From Bacteroidota bacterium (GTDB lineage: Bacteria > Bacteroidota > Bacteroidia > M30B66): 64,000 nt of DNA. Shown here piece by piece: positions 35,850 through 44,540 of the stretch. Location: assembly GCA_027490225.1 (NCBI GenBank), contig JAIXYK010000049.1, forward strand, positions 50,371 through 114,370, given 5' to 3'. How positions within the stretch are numbered: the first letter of the stretch is position 1; every line of letters begins with the position of its first letter. The translations under genes and the position numbers were made by a program. Below the pieces are notes generated by a model, which ran no database searches, was not told the origin of the DNA, and saw only the letters and a program-made list of their open reading frames with translations.

Positions 35850-36536
35850 ATGTCAACAGAAACAATACAGCCACGCATAGAAACGAGTTGGAAAAATGCG
35901 CTATCGGCTGAATTCAATGCTCCTTATTTTGCTTCGCTGAAAGAATTTTTAATTGAAGAAAGAAAAAAGAATACAGTTTTTCCGCCTGGTAAACAGATGT
36001 TTGCGGCTTTTGACGCTGTGAAATTTGAAGATGTGAAAGTTGTAATAATGGGACAAGACCCATATCATGGTGAAGGTCAAGCAAATGGAATGTGCTTTTC
36101 TGTAACCAGCGGCACAAAATTGCCTCCATCTTTACAGAATATTTACAAGGAAATTAAGGCTGATTTGCAAGTAGAAATGGGCAAAAACGGCGATTTAACA
36201 CCATGGGCAAAACAAGGAGTGCTGCTGTTAAATGCTACATTAACTGTTCGGGCCGCATCACCAGCGTCGCATCAGGGAAAAGGCTGGGAACAATTTACAG
36301 ATGCAGCAATACGTTTGTTGTCTGAAAAAAGAGAAGGACTCGTTTTTATTTTATGGGGCAGGCCTGCACAATTAAAAGAAAAATTGATTGACACATCCAA
36401 ACATATCGTTTTAAAAGCGGCACATCCATCGCCATTGTCGGCGTATAATGGTTTTTTTGGTTGCAAGCATTTTAGTGGCACTAATAAAATATTAATTGAT
36501 AAAGGAAAAACTCCAATTAATTGGCAAATTATTTAA
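35850..36536 (+). CDS. ung: Uracil-DNA glycosylase, family 1
   Basis: Removes uracil from DNA to start base-excision repair. The 228-residue length is standard. The water-activating Asp is D70 in GQDPYHGEGQANG, and the minor-groove loop is HPSPLSAYNGFFGCKHFS, with the catalytic His. WGRPAQ lies in the uracil-pocket region. The stop codon is immediately followed by the ATG of the Omp85 gene, so co-transcription is likely although the functions are unrelated. Confidence 0.96.
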   Translation: MSTETIQPRIETSWKNALSAEFNAPYFASLKEFLIEERKKNTVFPPGKQMFAAFDAVKFEDVKVVIMGQDPYHGEGQANGMCFSVTSGTKLPPSLQNIYKEIKADLQVEMGKNGDLTPWAKQGVLLLNATLTVRAASPASHQGKGWEQFTDAAIRLLSEKREGLVFILWGRPAQLKEKLIDTSKHIVLKAAHPSPLSAYNGFFGCKHFSGTNKILIDKGKTPINWQII

Positions 36537-38261
36537 ATGAGAATAATTTTATTTTTAATTATTAGTTTATTTCCACTGGTTAATTTCGGCCAGAATTTGC
36601 AGTTATTATTAATTGATGCTGACAATGGGAAAATAATTAAAAACAAATTAAATAAAACAGTTTCAAGCCCTGCAGAAGGCTTAAAACAAGCGGCAATATT
36701 GGTTTCTGACTTGCAGCAAAGTGGATATTTATTAGCAACTGCAGATTCTTTTTTTGTAAATAATGACACATTAAAAGTTTTAATAAATTATAATAATATT
36801 TATAAATGGGCGCAGTTAAAAAATAATAATTTAGAAACAGGTGCATTAAATTCAAGTGGATTTAAAGAAAAGATTTACAGGAATAAAAAATTCAGTGTAA
36901 ATCAAACAGCCAGACTCATGCAGAAACTCTTGCTTTGGTACGAGAATCAAGGATATCCATTTGCACAAATTCAGTTAGACAGTGTTGAGATAAATAATGA
37001 ATCGTTTAGGGCGCAATTAAAAGTAAATAAAGGCGAATTGTTTATTGTTGATAGTGTTACTGTAAAAGGAACGGCAAAAATCACCAATAAATATTTGCAG
37101 AATTATATTGGAATAAAACCGGGTGATGTATACAATGAAAGTGCATTAAGAAGCATAGAAACGCGTTTAAAAGAGTTGCCATTTGTAACGGTGGTGCGCC
37201 AAACAGATGTTTTTTTATTAGAAAATTCAGCTTTAGTACGCATGTATTTAAATGGAAGAAAAGCCAGTAATTTTAGCGGAATAATTGGTGTATTGCCCAA
37301 TAATCAAGAAACCGGGAAATTACTTCTTACAGGTGAAGCCAATTTGAAATTGAAGAATAGCTTAGGCAGGGGAGAAGCCATAGAGGCCGAATGGCGGAGG
37401 TTACAAGCAGGAACGCAAAGTCTAAATTTGCGTGTAGCATACCCGTTTTTATTTAATACGCAATTTGGTGCCGATGGAGTTTTTAATTTATATAAAAGAG
37501 ATTCTACATTTTTGAATTTGCACCGGTCCATCGGAATTCAATATTTAATGCGGGGAACAGATTATTTAAAGGTATATTTAGAAAATAAATCCTCCAGTTT
37601 ATTGTCCACTAAAGGACTTCAGAATTTAATCGCATTGCCCGATTATGCAGATATTAGAAGCAATATTTATGGATTGGAATTAAATTTAACACGACTCGAT
37701 TACAGATTAAATCCCAGAAAAGGATTCAGAATAATTTCTAAGATTGGTGCAGGAAATAGAACCATTAAAAAAAATGCAGCATTAAATCCTGAATTATATG
37801 AAGGATTAAAATTAAAAACGCTTCAATTTAATGGGGCAATTGATGCGGACATTTATTTTCCTTTATTTAAACGTGCCACATTAAATGTTGGATTTCTTGG
37901 TAATTGGCTCAACAGCAGTAATTTATTCGAGAATGAGTTAAGCAGAATTGGTGGAAATAATTCTTTACGCGGATTTAATGAAGAATCAATTTTTGCAGCT
38001 TCGTATTTAATTACAAATATAGAATATAGGTATTTATTGGAGGAAAATTCATTTTTATTTGCCTTTTTAAATGGCGCCTGGTATGAAAATAAAGCCATCA
38101 ACCGAAATATAACAGACACGCCATACGGATTTGGTGCAGGAATTAGTTTCCAAACCAAAGCAGGAATTTTCAGCATCAGTTACGCATTGGGTAAACAGTT
38201 TAATAATCCAATTGAATTCAGAACAGCCAAAGTGCATTTCGGAATTACGAGTTTGTTTTGA
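36537..38261 (+). CDS. Omp85-superfamily outer-membrane protein (BamA/TamA-like)
   Basis: A 574-residue outer-membrane protein with a signal peptide (LIISLFPLVNFGQ), a segment with at least one POTRA domain (LFIVDSVTVKGTAKITNKYL ... KELPFVTVVR) and a C-terminal barrel. The barrel holds the lid-loop motif GGNNSLRGFNE and ends FRTAKVHFGITSLF with a terminal Phe. It is much shorter than BamA (~800 residues), resembling Bacteroidota accessory Omp85 proteins whose cargo is unknown. It starts directly after the ung stop. Confidence 0.82.
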   Translation: MRIILFLIISLFPLVNFGQNLQLLLIDADNGKIIKNKLNKTVSSPAEGLKQAAILVSDLQQSGYLLATADSFFVNNDTLKVLINYNNIYKWAQLKNNNLETGALNSSGFKEKIYRNKKFSVNQTARLMQKLLLWYENQGYPFAQIQLDSVEINNESFRAQLKVNKGELFIVDSVTVKGTAKITNKYLQNYIGIKPGDVYNESALRSIETRLKELPFVTVVRQTDVFLLENSALVRMYLNGRKASNFSGIIGVLPNNQETGKLLLTGEANLKLKNSLGRGEAIEAEWRRLQAGTQSLNLRVAYPFLFNTQFGADGVFNLYKRDSTFLNLHRSIGIQYLMRGTDYLKVYLENKSSSLLSTKGLQNLIALPDYADIRSNIYGLELNLTRLDYRLNPRKGFRIISKIGAGNRTIKKNAALNPELYEGLKLKTLQFNGAIDADIYFPLFKRATLNVGFLGNWLNSSNLFENELSRIGGNNSLRGFNEESIFAASYLITNIEYRYLLEENSFLFAFLNGAWYENKAINRNITDTPYGFGAGISFQTKAGIFSISYALGKQFNNPIEFRTAKVHFGITSLF

Positions 38262-38303
38262 TTCGATTAAATAATTTATTTTTAAATGGCATCATTATTT
38301 TTT

Positions 38304-38395
38304 TGGGCGGCATTTCCCGCTATCCGCTATAGTCCTCGCTCCTGCGTCGCTCCGGGCTGCCGCTGCTATCGGGGCCGCACATTACGATAAATAGA
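38304..38395. repeat. GC-rich intergenic element E4
   Basis: GC-rich stretch (GGGCGGCATTTCCCGCTATCC ... GCTGCTATCGGGGCCGC) followed by ATTACGATAAATAG. It lies between the Omp85 gene and the REP-flanked transposase and shares the GATAAATAG tail with E3. The other bases of 38262-38586 are AT-rich and hold the REP hairpin listed separately. Confidence 0.6.
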
Positions 38396-38412
38396 ATCAT
38401 TCATTCAATCAA

Positions 38413-38436
38413 AACCCCGAAGGGGTGACATTATAG
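38413..38436 (+). repeat. REP hairpin, left of Y1 transposase
   Basis: AACCCCGAAGGGGTGACATTATAG contains the hairpin CCCC-GAA-GGGG plus a GTGACATTATA tail; a partial second tail (GGGTGACATT) follows. The same unit occurs inverted at 39053-39076. These are typical REP units for the adjacent transposase. Confidence 0.75.
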
Positions 38437-38586
38437 AAGGGTGACATTTTCATCTACATGAATTGTAACATGCACGAAATTTTATTGTAATTGCGTAGTT
38501 GTATAATAATCGAAAAAAATGTGATTAAATTCGATATATTATTTATGCATATTTATATTATATAAAATAAATGATAAAATTAAAAA

Positions 38587-39048
38587 TCACAAAAACCAAT
38601 CAAACAAATATTTTTCATCATGTTCAATTTCATATTGATTTAAAAATTCAACATATTCATGTTTGAATGTTTTATTGCGATGATGTTCTTCTTGGTTGGC
38701 AATGTATTTATATACCCTATCTACATGAGATGGAGAATAGGAAAACGCTCCATATCCCTCTTGCCAAGCGAATTTGCATTTCAAAAAATTTTGCTCGTTG
38801 ATAAATTTTGATGAGTTGTTTTTAACATCCCGAACCAAATCAGAAATTCCCATTGCTGGATTTAAACCGAAAAATATATGTACATGGTCTGAAACACCGT
38901 TTACAATAATTGATTTCTGTTTCTTTTCAGTGATGATTCCTGAAATGTATTTAAACACCTCGTCTCTCCATGGTTTTTGTAGGAGATTCTCTCTTCTTTT
39001 CACTGCAAAAACGCATTGAATGTATATTTTTGAATATGTACCTGGCAT
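38587..39048 (-). CDS. REP-associated Y1 transposase (IS200-like, RAYT)
   Basis: A 153-residue HUH single-strand endonuclease. The HUH motif is DHVHIFFGL, and the catalytic Tyr lies in RVYKYIANQEEHH. WQEGYGAFSYSPSHV is typical of the Bacteroidota IS200-like group that accompanies REP hairpins. Unlike true IS200/IS605 elements, no tnpB and no second copy are present; instead hairpins with CCCC-GAA-GGGG lie on both sides, one only 5 bases from the start codon. It is therefore probably a resident RAYT that processes REP sequences, not a self-mobile IS. Confidence 0.82.
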   Translation of the reverse strand: MPGTYSKIYIQCVFAVKRRENLLQKPWRDEVFKYISGIITEKKQKSIIVNGVSDHVHIFFGLNPAMGISDLVRDVKNNSSKFINEQNFLKCKFAWQEGYGAFSYSPSHVDRVYKYIANQEEHHRNKTFKHEYVEFLNQYEIEHDEKYLFDWFL

Positions 39049-39052
39049 AATA

Positions 39053-39076
39053 ATAATGTCACCCCTCCGGGGTTTT
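39053..39076 (-). repeat. REP hairpin, right of Y1 transposase (inverted)
   Basis: On the minus strand it reads AACCCCGGAGGGGTGACATTATTA, the same unit as 38413-38436 with GGA in place of GAA in the loop. It lies directly upstream of the transposase start, overlapping its likely promoter. Confidence 0.75.
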
Positions 39077-39110
39077 AATTTTAATAATGATTAATTTTTC
39101 TAATAATATA

Positions 39111-39127
39111 ACACCCCTTCGGGGTTG
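39111..39127 (-). repeat. Second right-hand REP hairpin
   Basis: ACACCCCTTCGGGGTTG on the plus strand is the CCCCGAAGGGGTG hairpin inverted, without the CATTATA tail. The other bases of the 305-bp gap 39049-39353 are very AT-rich, with no gene seen. Confidence 0.65.
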
Positions 39128-39341
39128 AATTGAAATGTTTTTTAAATTATAAATTTAATAAATGATAATTTTTAATTTTTATAAATGTTAATCTGAGATT
39201 CAAATTTATAAATAATTTTTATTTTCCAAAATTGATATTTTAAAATTATAAATGTTTTAAATATGGTTAATTTTCCTGTGGGTTTTGTAATGCATTGATA
39301 TTCTATTTCGCTACAATCTGTTTATTTCCGGCGATATAAAT

Positions 39342-39349
39342 TACCTTTG
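39342..39349 (+). promoter_or_regulatory. Candidate -7 element of the rlmI-MATE-hldD run
   Basis: TACCTTTG matches TAnnTTTG and ends only 4 bases before the GTG start at 39354, so the transcript would be leaderless or nearly so. It supports the GTG as the start, since no ATG is available there. Confidence 0.5.
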
Positions 39350-39353
39350 ACCC

Positions 39354-40526
39354 GTGAAAAATTTACCTATCGTAACATTAAAACCGGGCAAAGACCGCTC
39401 TATTCGTCGTTTTCATCCATGGATATTCTCTGGTGCTATTGCCACTATTACTGGCAAACCCGAAGAAGGAGCTGTAGTTTTGGTGCAAGATTCTTTCGGA
39501 ACGACTCTTGGAACCGGACATTTTCAAACGGGTTCAATTACTGTGCGTGTTTTGCATTTTGGTGAAATTCAATTGGATGAAACTTTTTGGAACACATCAA
39601 TTTTTAACTGTTTTGAAATTAGAAAGCGCATTGGTTTTCCCAGTGAAAAAACAAACATTTTTAGATTGGTTCATGGCGAAGGCGATGGTTTACCGGGTTT
39701 AATTGTTGACGTATATGCTGATACTGCTGTAATTCAATGTCATTCTATTGGAATGTACATGGCGAGAGAAATTATTTGTAAAGCAATTCTTAATGCTGGA
39801 AATGGAATCATTGCCAATGTGTACGATAAATCTGCGGAAGCTATTGGTGCGCAAGAAGGTAATGGATTTTTATTTGGTGAGCTTTCAAACGCGCCTTGTT
39901 TTGAAAATGGAAAGCAATTCGATATCGATTTTGTGACAGGCCAAAAAACTGGATTTTTCATTGACCAACGTGATAATCGTTCATTGTTGGGCAATTATGC
40001 AAAAGGTAAACTGGTGTTGAATACTTTTTGTTATTCTGGGGGCTTTTCGGTATATGCATTGGCTGAAGGTGCAAATTATGTGGAATCTATCGACTCGAGT
40101 AAAAAAGCAATCGAGTTAACCGATAAGAATGTAGCTATAAACGGTTTTTCTACTGAAAATCATACTTCTGTGCAAGGTGATGTGATGGAATGGATAAAAC
40201 AGAATGAAGCAAAATTTGATGTGGTGGTTTTAGATCCACCTGCATTTGCCAAACACATGAGTGCGAAACACCGTGCAGTGCAAGCTTACAAAAGGCTGAA
40301 CCGCACAGCAATGGAGCAAATCGCAAAAAATGGGATTCTGTTTACATTTTCTTGTTCTCAGGTAGTTGACCGTGAATTGTTTCGTCATACAGTTACCGCT
40401 GCAGCTATAGAATCGGGTAGGGAAGTGGTACTATTGCATCAATTAACACAACCTGCCGACCATCCTGTAAGCTTGTTTCATCCTGAAGGTGAATATTTAA
40501 AAGGATTGGTTTTATTAGTAAAATAA
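39354..40526 (+). CDS. rlmI: 23S rRNA (cytosine-5)-methyltransferase, RlmI/YccW family
   Basis: A 390-residue protein with an N-terminal PUA domain (LKPGKDRSIRRFHPWIFSGAI), an EEHEE-like linker region (FRLVHGEGDGLPGLIVDVYAD) and a Rossmann SAM-methyltransferase domain (VLNTFCYSGGFSVYAL, VLDPPAFAKH). In E. coli the family makes m5C1962 in 23S rRNA. The start is GTG at 39354, just after a -7 box. It is followed after 7 bases by the MATE gene. Close paralogues modify other rRNA sites, so position-specific naming is less sure than the family. Confidence 0.87.
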   Translation: MKNLPIVTLKPGKDRSIRRFHPWIFSGAIATITGKPEEGAVVLVQDSFGTTLGTGHFQTGSITVRVLHFGEIQLDETFWNTSIFNCFEIRKRIGFPSEKTNIFRLVHGEGDGLPGLIVDVYADTAVIQCHSIGMYMAREIICKAILNAGNGIIANVYDKSAEAIGAQEGNGFLFGELSNAPCFENGKQFDIDFVTGQKTGFFIDQRDNRSLLGNYAKGKLVLNTFCYSGGFSVYALAEGANYVESIDSSKKAIELTDKNVAINGFSTENHTSVQGDVMEWIKQNEAKFDVVVLDPPAFAKHMSAKHRAVQAYKRLNRTAMEQIAKNGILFTFSCSQVVDRELFRHTVTAAAIESGREVVLLHQLTQPADHPVSLFHPEGEYLKGLVLLVK

Positions 40527-40533
40527 GTCTTAG

Positions 40534-41877
40534 ATGCTCGAAAAACAATCAATCTCGTATAGCCAGATTTTAAAATTGGCTTTTCCCATAATTATTGGAG
40601 GAATTGCCCAAAACATCATCATGGCCACCGATGCCTTTTTTATGGCAATGGTTGATGAGGTTTCTTTAGATGCCGTTGGACTTGCAGGTTTGTTTTTTAG
40701 TACAGTTTACATTCTTGGTTTGGGATTTTCTATTGGTGTGCAGATATTAATTGCCCGCCGACACGGAGAAAAAGATTATGCATCCATTGGAGCAATTTTC
40801 GATAATAGCCTTATTTTTTTAGGAACGTTATCGCTATTTCTTTGGGCAGGAATGGAATGGATTGGTCCCATGATTCTCAAATCTTTGATTCATTCCGATG
40901 CAGTGTATCAGTCAGCAATATTGTACCTCGATGACAGGGCCTGGGGAATTACCTTTGCGTTCGTAAACCTGGCATTCAGGTCTTTTTTTATTGGAATTTC
41001 ATCTTCTGCTATCATTTCATGGAGCACTTTTGCTACCGCAGCAGCTAATGTTGTTCTTAATTATGGATTAATCTTCGGAAATTTTAATTTGCCTGCCATG
41101 GGCATTTCTGGAGCTGCTATTGCTTCATCTTTAGCAGAAATAGTAGGTACCATTGTGTTTTTTAGCTATGCATTTGTTGGTAAATTTCACCAATCGTTCC
41201 AGCTTTTTGCCCAATGGAAATGGAAGAAAGACGTGATGGCGCACATTACAAAAATCGCCTCACCAGTTATGTTTCAGTATTTTATTTCGCATGCTGGCTG
41301 GTTTCTCTTTTTCATCATAGTAGAACAAGCTGGTGAGCGTGCATTGGCCATTTCGGTGATTATTCGCATTATTTATATGTTCCAGATGGTACCATTTTGG
41401 GGCTTTAGTTCGGCAACAAACACGCTTGTATCGCATACAATTGGAGAAGGAAATCCGGAACAAGTAATGCCTTTGTTAAAAAGAATTACCCTGCTTTCTG
41501 TTATAGGATCTTTAATTTTTATTATTCCAAATCTGCTCTTTCCAGAATGGGTGCTAAGCTTAGCAATTCAAGACAACAGCACATCATTAATTCAACAAAG
41601 TATTCCAACTTTATATGTGATTTCTTTGGCGCTTTTGTTTTTCGGATTGGCCATGACCTGGTTTAGTGGAGTTACTGGAAGTGGAAATACCCGAACTGCA
41701 TTGTTGATTGAAACCTGCACCATTGCTGTGTATTTGATTGTTGCTTGGTTTTTAGGAATTTATTTAAAAGGAGAAGTCCACGAGATTTGGTACACCGAGC
41801 CCTTTTATTTTGCTGTAATGGGCATTGTTTCCTTTTGGTATATGAGCAAAGGAAAATGGAAAAATAAAAAGATTTAA
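40534..41877 (+). CDS. MATE family efflux transporter
   Basis: A 447-residue inner-membrane protein with twelve hydrophobic segments in two homologous halves, each starting with a MATE pattern (FPIIIGGIAQNIIMATDAFFMAMV and the second half near IASPVMFQYFISHAGWF). It would export organic cations or drugs using a Na+ or H+ gradient. It sits between rlmI and hldD with gaps of 7 and 12 bases, so the three genes are likely one transcript. Substrate unknown. Confidence 0.9.
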   Translation: MLEKQSISYSQILKLAFPIIIGGIAQNIIMATDAFFMAMVDEVSLDAVGLAGLFFSTVYILGLGFSIGVQILIARRHGEKDYASIGAIFDNSLIFLGTLSLFLWAGMEWIGPMILKSLIHSDAVYQSAILYLDDRAWGITFAFVNLAFRSFFIGISSSAIISWSTFATAAANVVLNYGLIFGNFNLPAMGISGAAIASSLAEIVGTIVFFSYAFVGKFHQSFQLFAQWKWKKDVMAHITKIASPVMFQYFISHAGWFLFFIIVEQAGERALAISVIIRIIYMFQMVPFWGFSSATNTLVSHTIGEGNPEQVMPLLKRITLLSVIGSLIFIIPNLLFPEWVLSLAIQDNSTSLIQQSIPTLYVISLALLFFGLAMTWFSGVTGSGNTRTALLIETCTIAVYLIVAWFLGIYLKGEVHEIWYTEPFYFAVMGIVSFWYMSKGKWKNKKI

Positions 41878-41889
41878 TACTTTTAGCAC

Positions 41890-42855
41890 ATGATAATTAT
41901 TACTGGAGCAGCGGGTTTTATAGGTTCTTGCCTTTGTGCATATTTGAACCAGCAAGGATACAATGATATAATTTTAGTAGATGATTTTTCGCATCCCGAA
42001 AAAGCTTCAAATTTGCTTGGAAAGCAATTCAGCCAGCAGATTCACCGAGATGACTTATTTAAGTTTATAGATGAAAACCAGCGTTTTATTCAGTTTGTTT
42101 TTCATTTAGGTGCACGCACAGACACAACAGAATTTGATACAGCAATTTTCGACAGGTTGAATGTAAATTATTCTAAAGATGTGTGGAAAAAATGTGTGCA
42201 GTATGGTTTACCATTGGTTTACGCAAGCTCTGCTGCTACTTATGGTTTAGGTGAATTGGGTTACAACGATAGTCATGAAATTGTAGATGATTTAAAGCCT
42301 TTGAATCCTTATGGAATTTCGAAAAACGATTTTGATAGTTGGGCCTTGAAACAAGAAGAAGCGCCTTATTTCTGGGCAGGCTTGAAGTTTTTTAATGTTT
42401 ACGGACCCAATGAATATCACAAAGGAAGAATGGCATCGGTTATTTTTCATGCATTTAACCAGATTTCCAAAACAGGAAAAATGAATCTTTTTCGTTCGCA
42501 TAATCCTGAATTTACCGACGGCGGACAAATGCGCGATTTTGTGTATGTAAAAGATTTGGTGCAGGTATGCGAGTTTTTGATGCACCACCGAAAAGATTCT
42601 GGCTTGTACAATTTGGGAACTGGAAAAGCCCGCACTTTTAAAGATTTGGTAAGTGCTACATTCTCTGCAATGCGACAGGAAGAAAACATAGGATTTATAG
42701 ACACACCGCTCGACATTCGCGATAAATACCAATATTTTACCGAAGCCAACATGCAGAAACTACGTAGCATTGGTTATTCAAAACCTTTTTATGAGCTAGA
42801 AGCAGGTGTAGCAGATTACGTAAAGAATTATTTGTTTACAACGAGTTATTATTGA
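41890..42855 (+). CDS. hldD: ADP-L-glycero-D-manno-heptose 6-epimerase
   Basis: An extended short-chain reductase of 321 residues that inverts C6 of ADP-heptose for the lipopolysaccharide inner core. NADP-binding GAAGFIGS is at the N-terminus, the catalytic YxxxK is NPYGISKNDFD, and the family fingerprint NEYHKGRMASV follows. GGQMRDFVYVKDLV is also typical. It complements the heptose 7-phosphate kinase at 14283-15284; the isomerase, phosphatase and adenylyltransferase of the pathway are not in this window. Confidence 0.93.
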   Translation: MIIITGAAGFIGSCLCAYLNQQGYNDIILVDDFSHPEKASNLLGKQFSQQIHRDDLFKFIDENQRFIQFVFHLGARTDTTEFDTAIFDRLNVNYSKDVWKKCVQYGLPLVYASSAATYGLGELGYNDSHEIVDDLKPLNPYGISKNDFDSWALKQEEAPYFWAGLKFFNVYGPNEYHKGRMASVIFHAFNQISKTGKMNLFRSHNPEFTDGGQMRDFVYVKDLVQVCEFLMHHRKDSGLYNLGTGKARTFKDLVSATFSAMRQEENIGFIDTPLDIRDKYQYFTEANMQKLRSIGYSKPFYELEAGVADYVKNYLFTTSYY

Positions 42856-42930
42856 TTTTTCAGATTCTCTGTTTATTCAACTAAACAGAATAGTCGAAAT
42901 GCGTATTCAATAAATTTGTACATTCGGTAT

Positions 42931-43139
42931 ATGTTTCAAATTAAGGATTTAATTAATATGGATACCGAAATGTTATCAGGTAATCCTGTTTTTAAAGGAA
43001 CGAGAGTAACTATTCAGACTCTTTTTGATCATTTAGAAAAGGAATACCGCTCAACGAATTTTTAGACGACTTTCCTTCCGTAAAAAAGGAACATGCAATA
43101 GCAGTTATTGAAATCGCAAGTAAGATTTTGACTTCTTAA
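42931..43139 (+). pseudogene. DUF433 antitoxin gene with a 1-base frameshift
   Basis: From the ATG at 42931 the frame encodes MFQIKDLINMDTEMLSG then NPVFKGTRVTIQTLFDHLEK, a clear DUF433 start, but ends at TAG 43063. The rest of the domain (GIPLNEFLDDF, PSVKKEHAIAVIEIASKILTS) is intact in another frame from GGA at 43041 to TAA at 43137. One missing base, most simply a G at the GAAAAGG junction (43034-43042), explains both. DUF433 proteins are antitoxins of DUF5615 toxins, and that partner is 16 bases downstream. A sequencing error in a short homopolymer is the alternative. Confidence 0.85.
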
Positions 43140-43155
43140 AACTTTAAGAAAATCT

Positions 43156-43476
43156 ATGAGACTGCTGCTTTATGAAAATCTTCCTAAGAGATTAAAACAA
43201 GATTTTAGTGAACATGAAATATATACAGCAACTGATAAAGGCTGGACAGGAGTTTCTAATGGAAAATTGTTAGCTCTTTTAATTGACAACAATTTTGATG
43301 CTTTGTTAACCTTCGATAAGAATTTACAATATCAACAAAACTTCACAAAATATACCATTGCTGTTATTGTCTTAAACGCATCAGATAACAGCTATTTAAC
43401 ATTAAAGGAGCTAGTTTATAAGATAAAGGAAGTTCTGAAAAATGAATTGAAAAATGGGCCAACAGAGATTAAGTAG
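43156..43476 (+). CDS. DUF5615 PIN-like toxin, first acidic residue replaced by Tyr
   Basis: A 106-residue PIN-like protein (PF18480). The family opens with LLxDENLP, whose Asp is the first metal-binding residue of the PIN active site; here it is MRLLLYENLPKRL, with Tyr at position 6. The second acidic position appears kept in ALLTFDKNLQYQQ. Ordinarily the protein would be an RNase toxin held in check by the upstream DUF433 partner. With the antitoxin frameshifted, an active toxin should be lethal or strongly disfavoured, so the Tyr substitution fits a disarmed toxin. Confidence 0.82.
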   Translation: MRLLLYENLPKRLKQDFSEHEIYTATDKGWTGVSNGKLLALLIDNNFDALLTFDKNLQYQQNFTKYTIAVIVLNASDNSYLTLKELVYKIKEVLKNELKNGPTEIK

Positions 43477-43493
43477 TTAATGCGGGTAAATTT

Positions 43494-43601
43494 TTACCAT
43501 TTAGCTATTTCCTTAAGGGCATCTTTATGTGAAACGAAATTACCATTTTCAATTCGGCTCTCTGCTTCGTCTATTTCTTTGTTAGCATTAATGCTACGAA
43601 T
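43494..43601 (-). pseudogene. C-terminal remnant of an antitoxin-like protein
   Basis: A 35-codon open stretch with no start codon, closed upstream by a stop at 43602-43604. It encodes KEIDEAESRIENGNFVSH followed by KDALKEIAKW, a charged helical pattern like the end of small antitoxins paired with RelE/ParE-type toxins. No toxin gene lies beside it. I cannot name the family with confidence, but the clean terminal sequence suggests a truncated gene and not chance. The rest of 43602-43735 has no gene. Confidence 0.45.
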
Positions 43602-43735
43602 TCACCTTCCAGCCTTCAAATATAAATAAAAAGACCTCATCCGTAAATTTGTATCATATCTTCCCACATATGTATAAGTAATAGCTGCTATTGCCTCCAC
43701 ATCTTTGCATCATTAAACAACGAAAAAAAAGTATA

Positions 43736-44530
43736 ATGAGCAAGACAATTTTAATTACAGGAGCCTCTTCAGGATTTGGTCTGTTATTAGCTACCAAACT
43801 TCACCAAGAAGGTTATAAAGTTATCGGAACTAGCCGAAACATCGAGAAACTTAAAGTGCCATTTAAATTGTTGGCGCTAGATATTTCTGACGAAAATTCT
43901 ATTAAAGAGTTTACAAATCAACTTTTTGAAACAACCAACAAACTAGATGTGCTTATCAATAATGCTGGATACATGCATATTGGTCTAGCAGAAGAAACTC
44001 CAATTGAACAGAGTAAAAAGCAATTCGATACCAACTTTTGGGGAACGATTAATCTAACTAATGCAATTATACCTATCTTCAGAAAACAAAAGAGTGGTCA
44101 GATAATTACTGTTAGTTCCATGATGGGATTAATAGGCCTGCCTGCTAAATCGATATACACAGCTTCAAAACATGCTTTAGAAGGTTACTTTAAATCTTTG
44201 CGATTTGAATTACATCAATTCAACATCAAAGTCAGCATGTTAGAACCAATGTGGTTTAAAACCAATCTTGGTAACCATTCTTCTTCATCAAATGAAGGCA
44301 TCAATGATTACGATTTATATCGCACAGCGACAGCAGCCTATATTCAAAAAAGCATTGAAGATGCTGAACAACCAGATGTTGTGGTTAACAAAATCAGGCA
44401 AATTTTGAAAGCCAAACAGCCTATGTTTCGAAACCCAGTAGGTAAAATGGCTAATATGATTTTATTCTTAAATAACCATGCTTATGGGATGTTTGAATCA
44501 GCAATTCACAAAAGTGTAAAAAATATTTAA
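43736..44530 (+). CDS. Short-chain dehydrogenase/reductase (SDR)
   Basis: A 264-residue classical SDR. Cofactor motif TGASSGFG (8-15), NNAG (75-78), catalytic Ser in VSSMMG (127/128), and Y141-xxx-K145 in SIYTASKHALEG. The Arg in GTSRN near the end of strand 2 suggests NADP preference. I chose the ATG at 43736 over the in-frame TTG at 43691. It opens a six-gene plus-strand block that ends in an AraC regulator. Substrate unknown. Confidence 0.85.
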   Translation: MSKTILITGASSGFGLLLATKLHQEGYKVIGTSRNIEKLKVPFKLLALDISDENSIKEFTNQLFETTNKLDVLINNAGYMHIGLAEETPIEQSKKQFDTNFWGTINLTNAIIPIFRKQKSGQIITVSSMMGLIGLPAKSIYTASKHALEGYFKSLRFELHQFNIKVSMLEPMWFKTNLGNHSSSSNEGINDYDLYRTATAAYIQKSIEDAEQPDVVVNKIRQILKAKQPMFRNPVGKMANMILFLNNHAYGMFESAIHKSVKNI

Positions 44531-44540
44531 AGACAATAAC

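Noticed and set aside
38587..39048. Complete IS200/IS605 insertion sequence
   Set aside because: No tnpB, no IS-type ends, and REP hairpins on both sides; a REP-associated transposase fits better.
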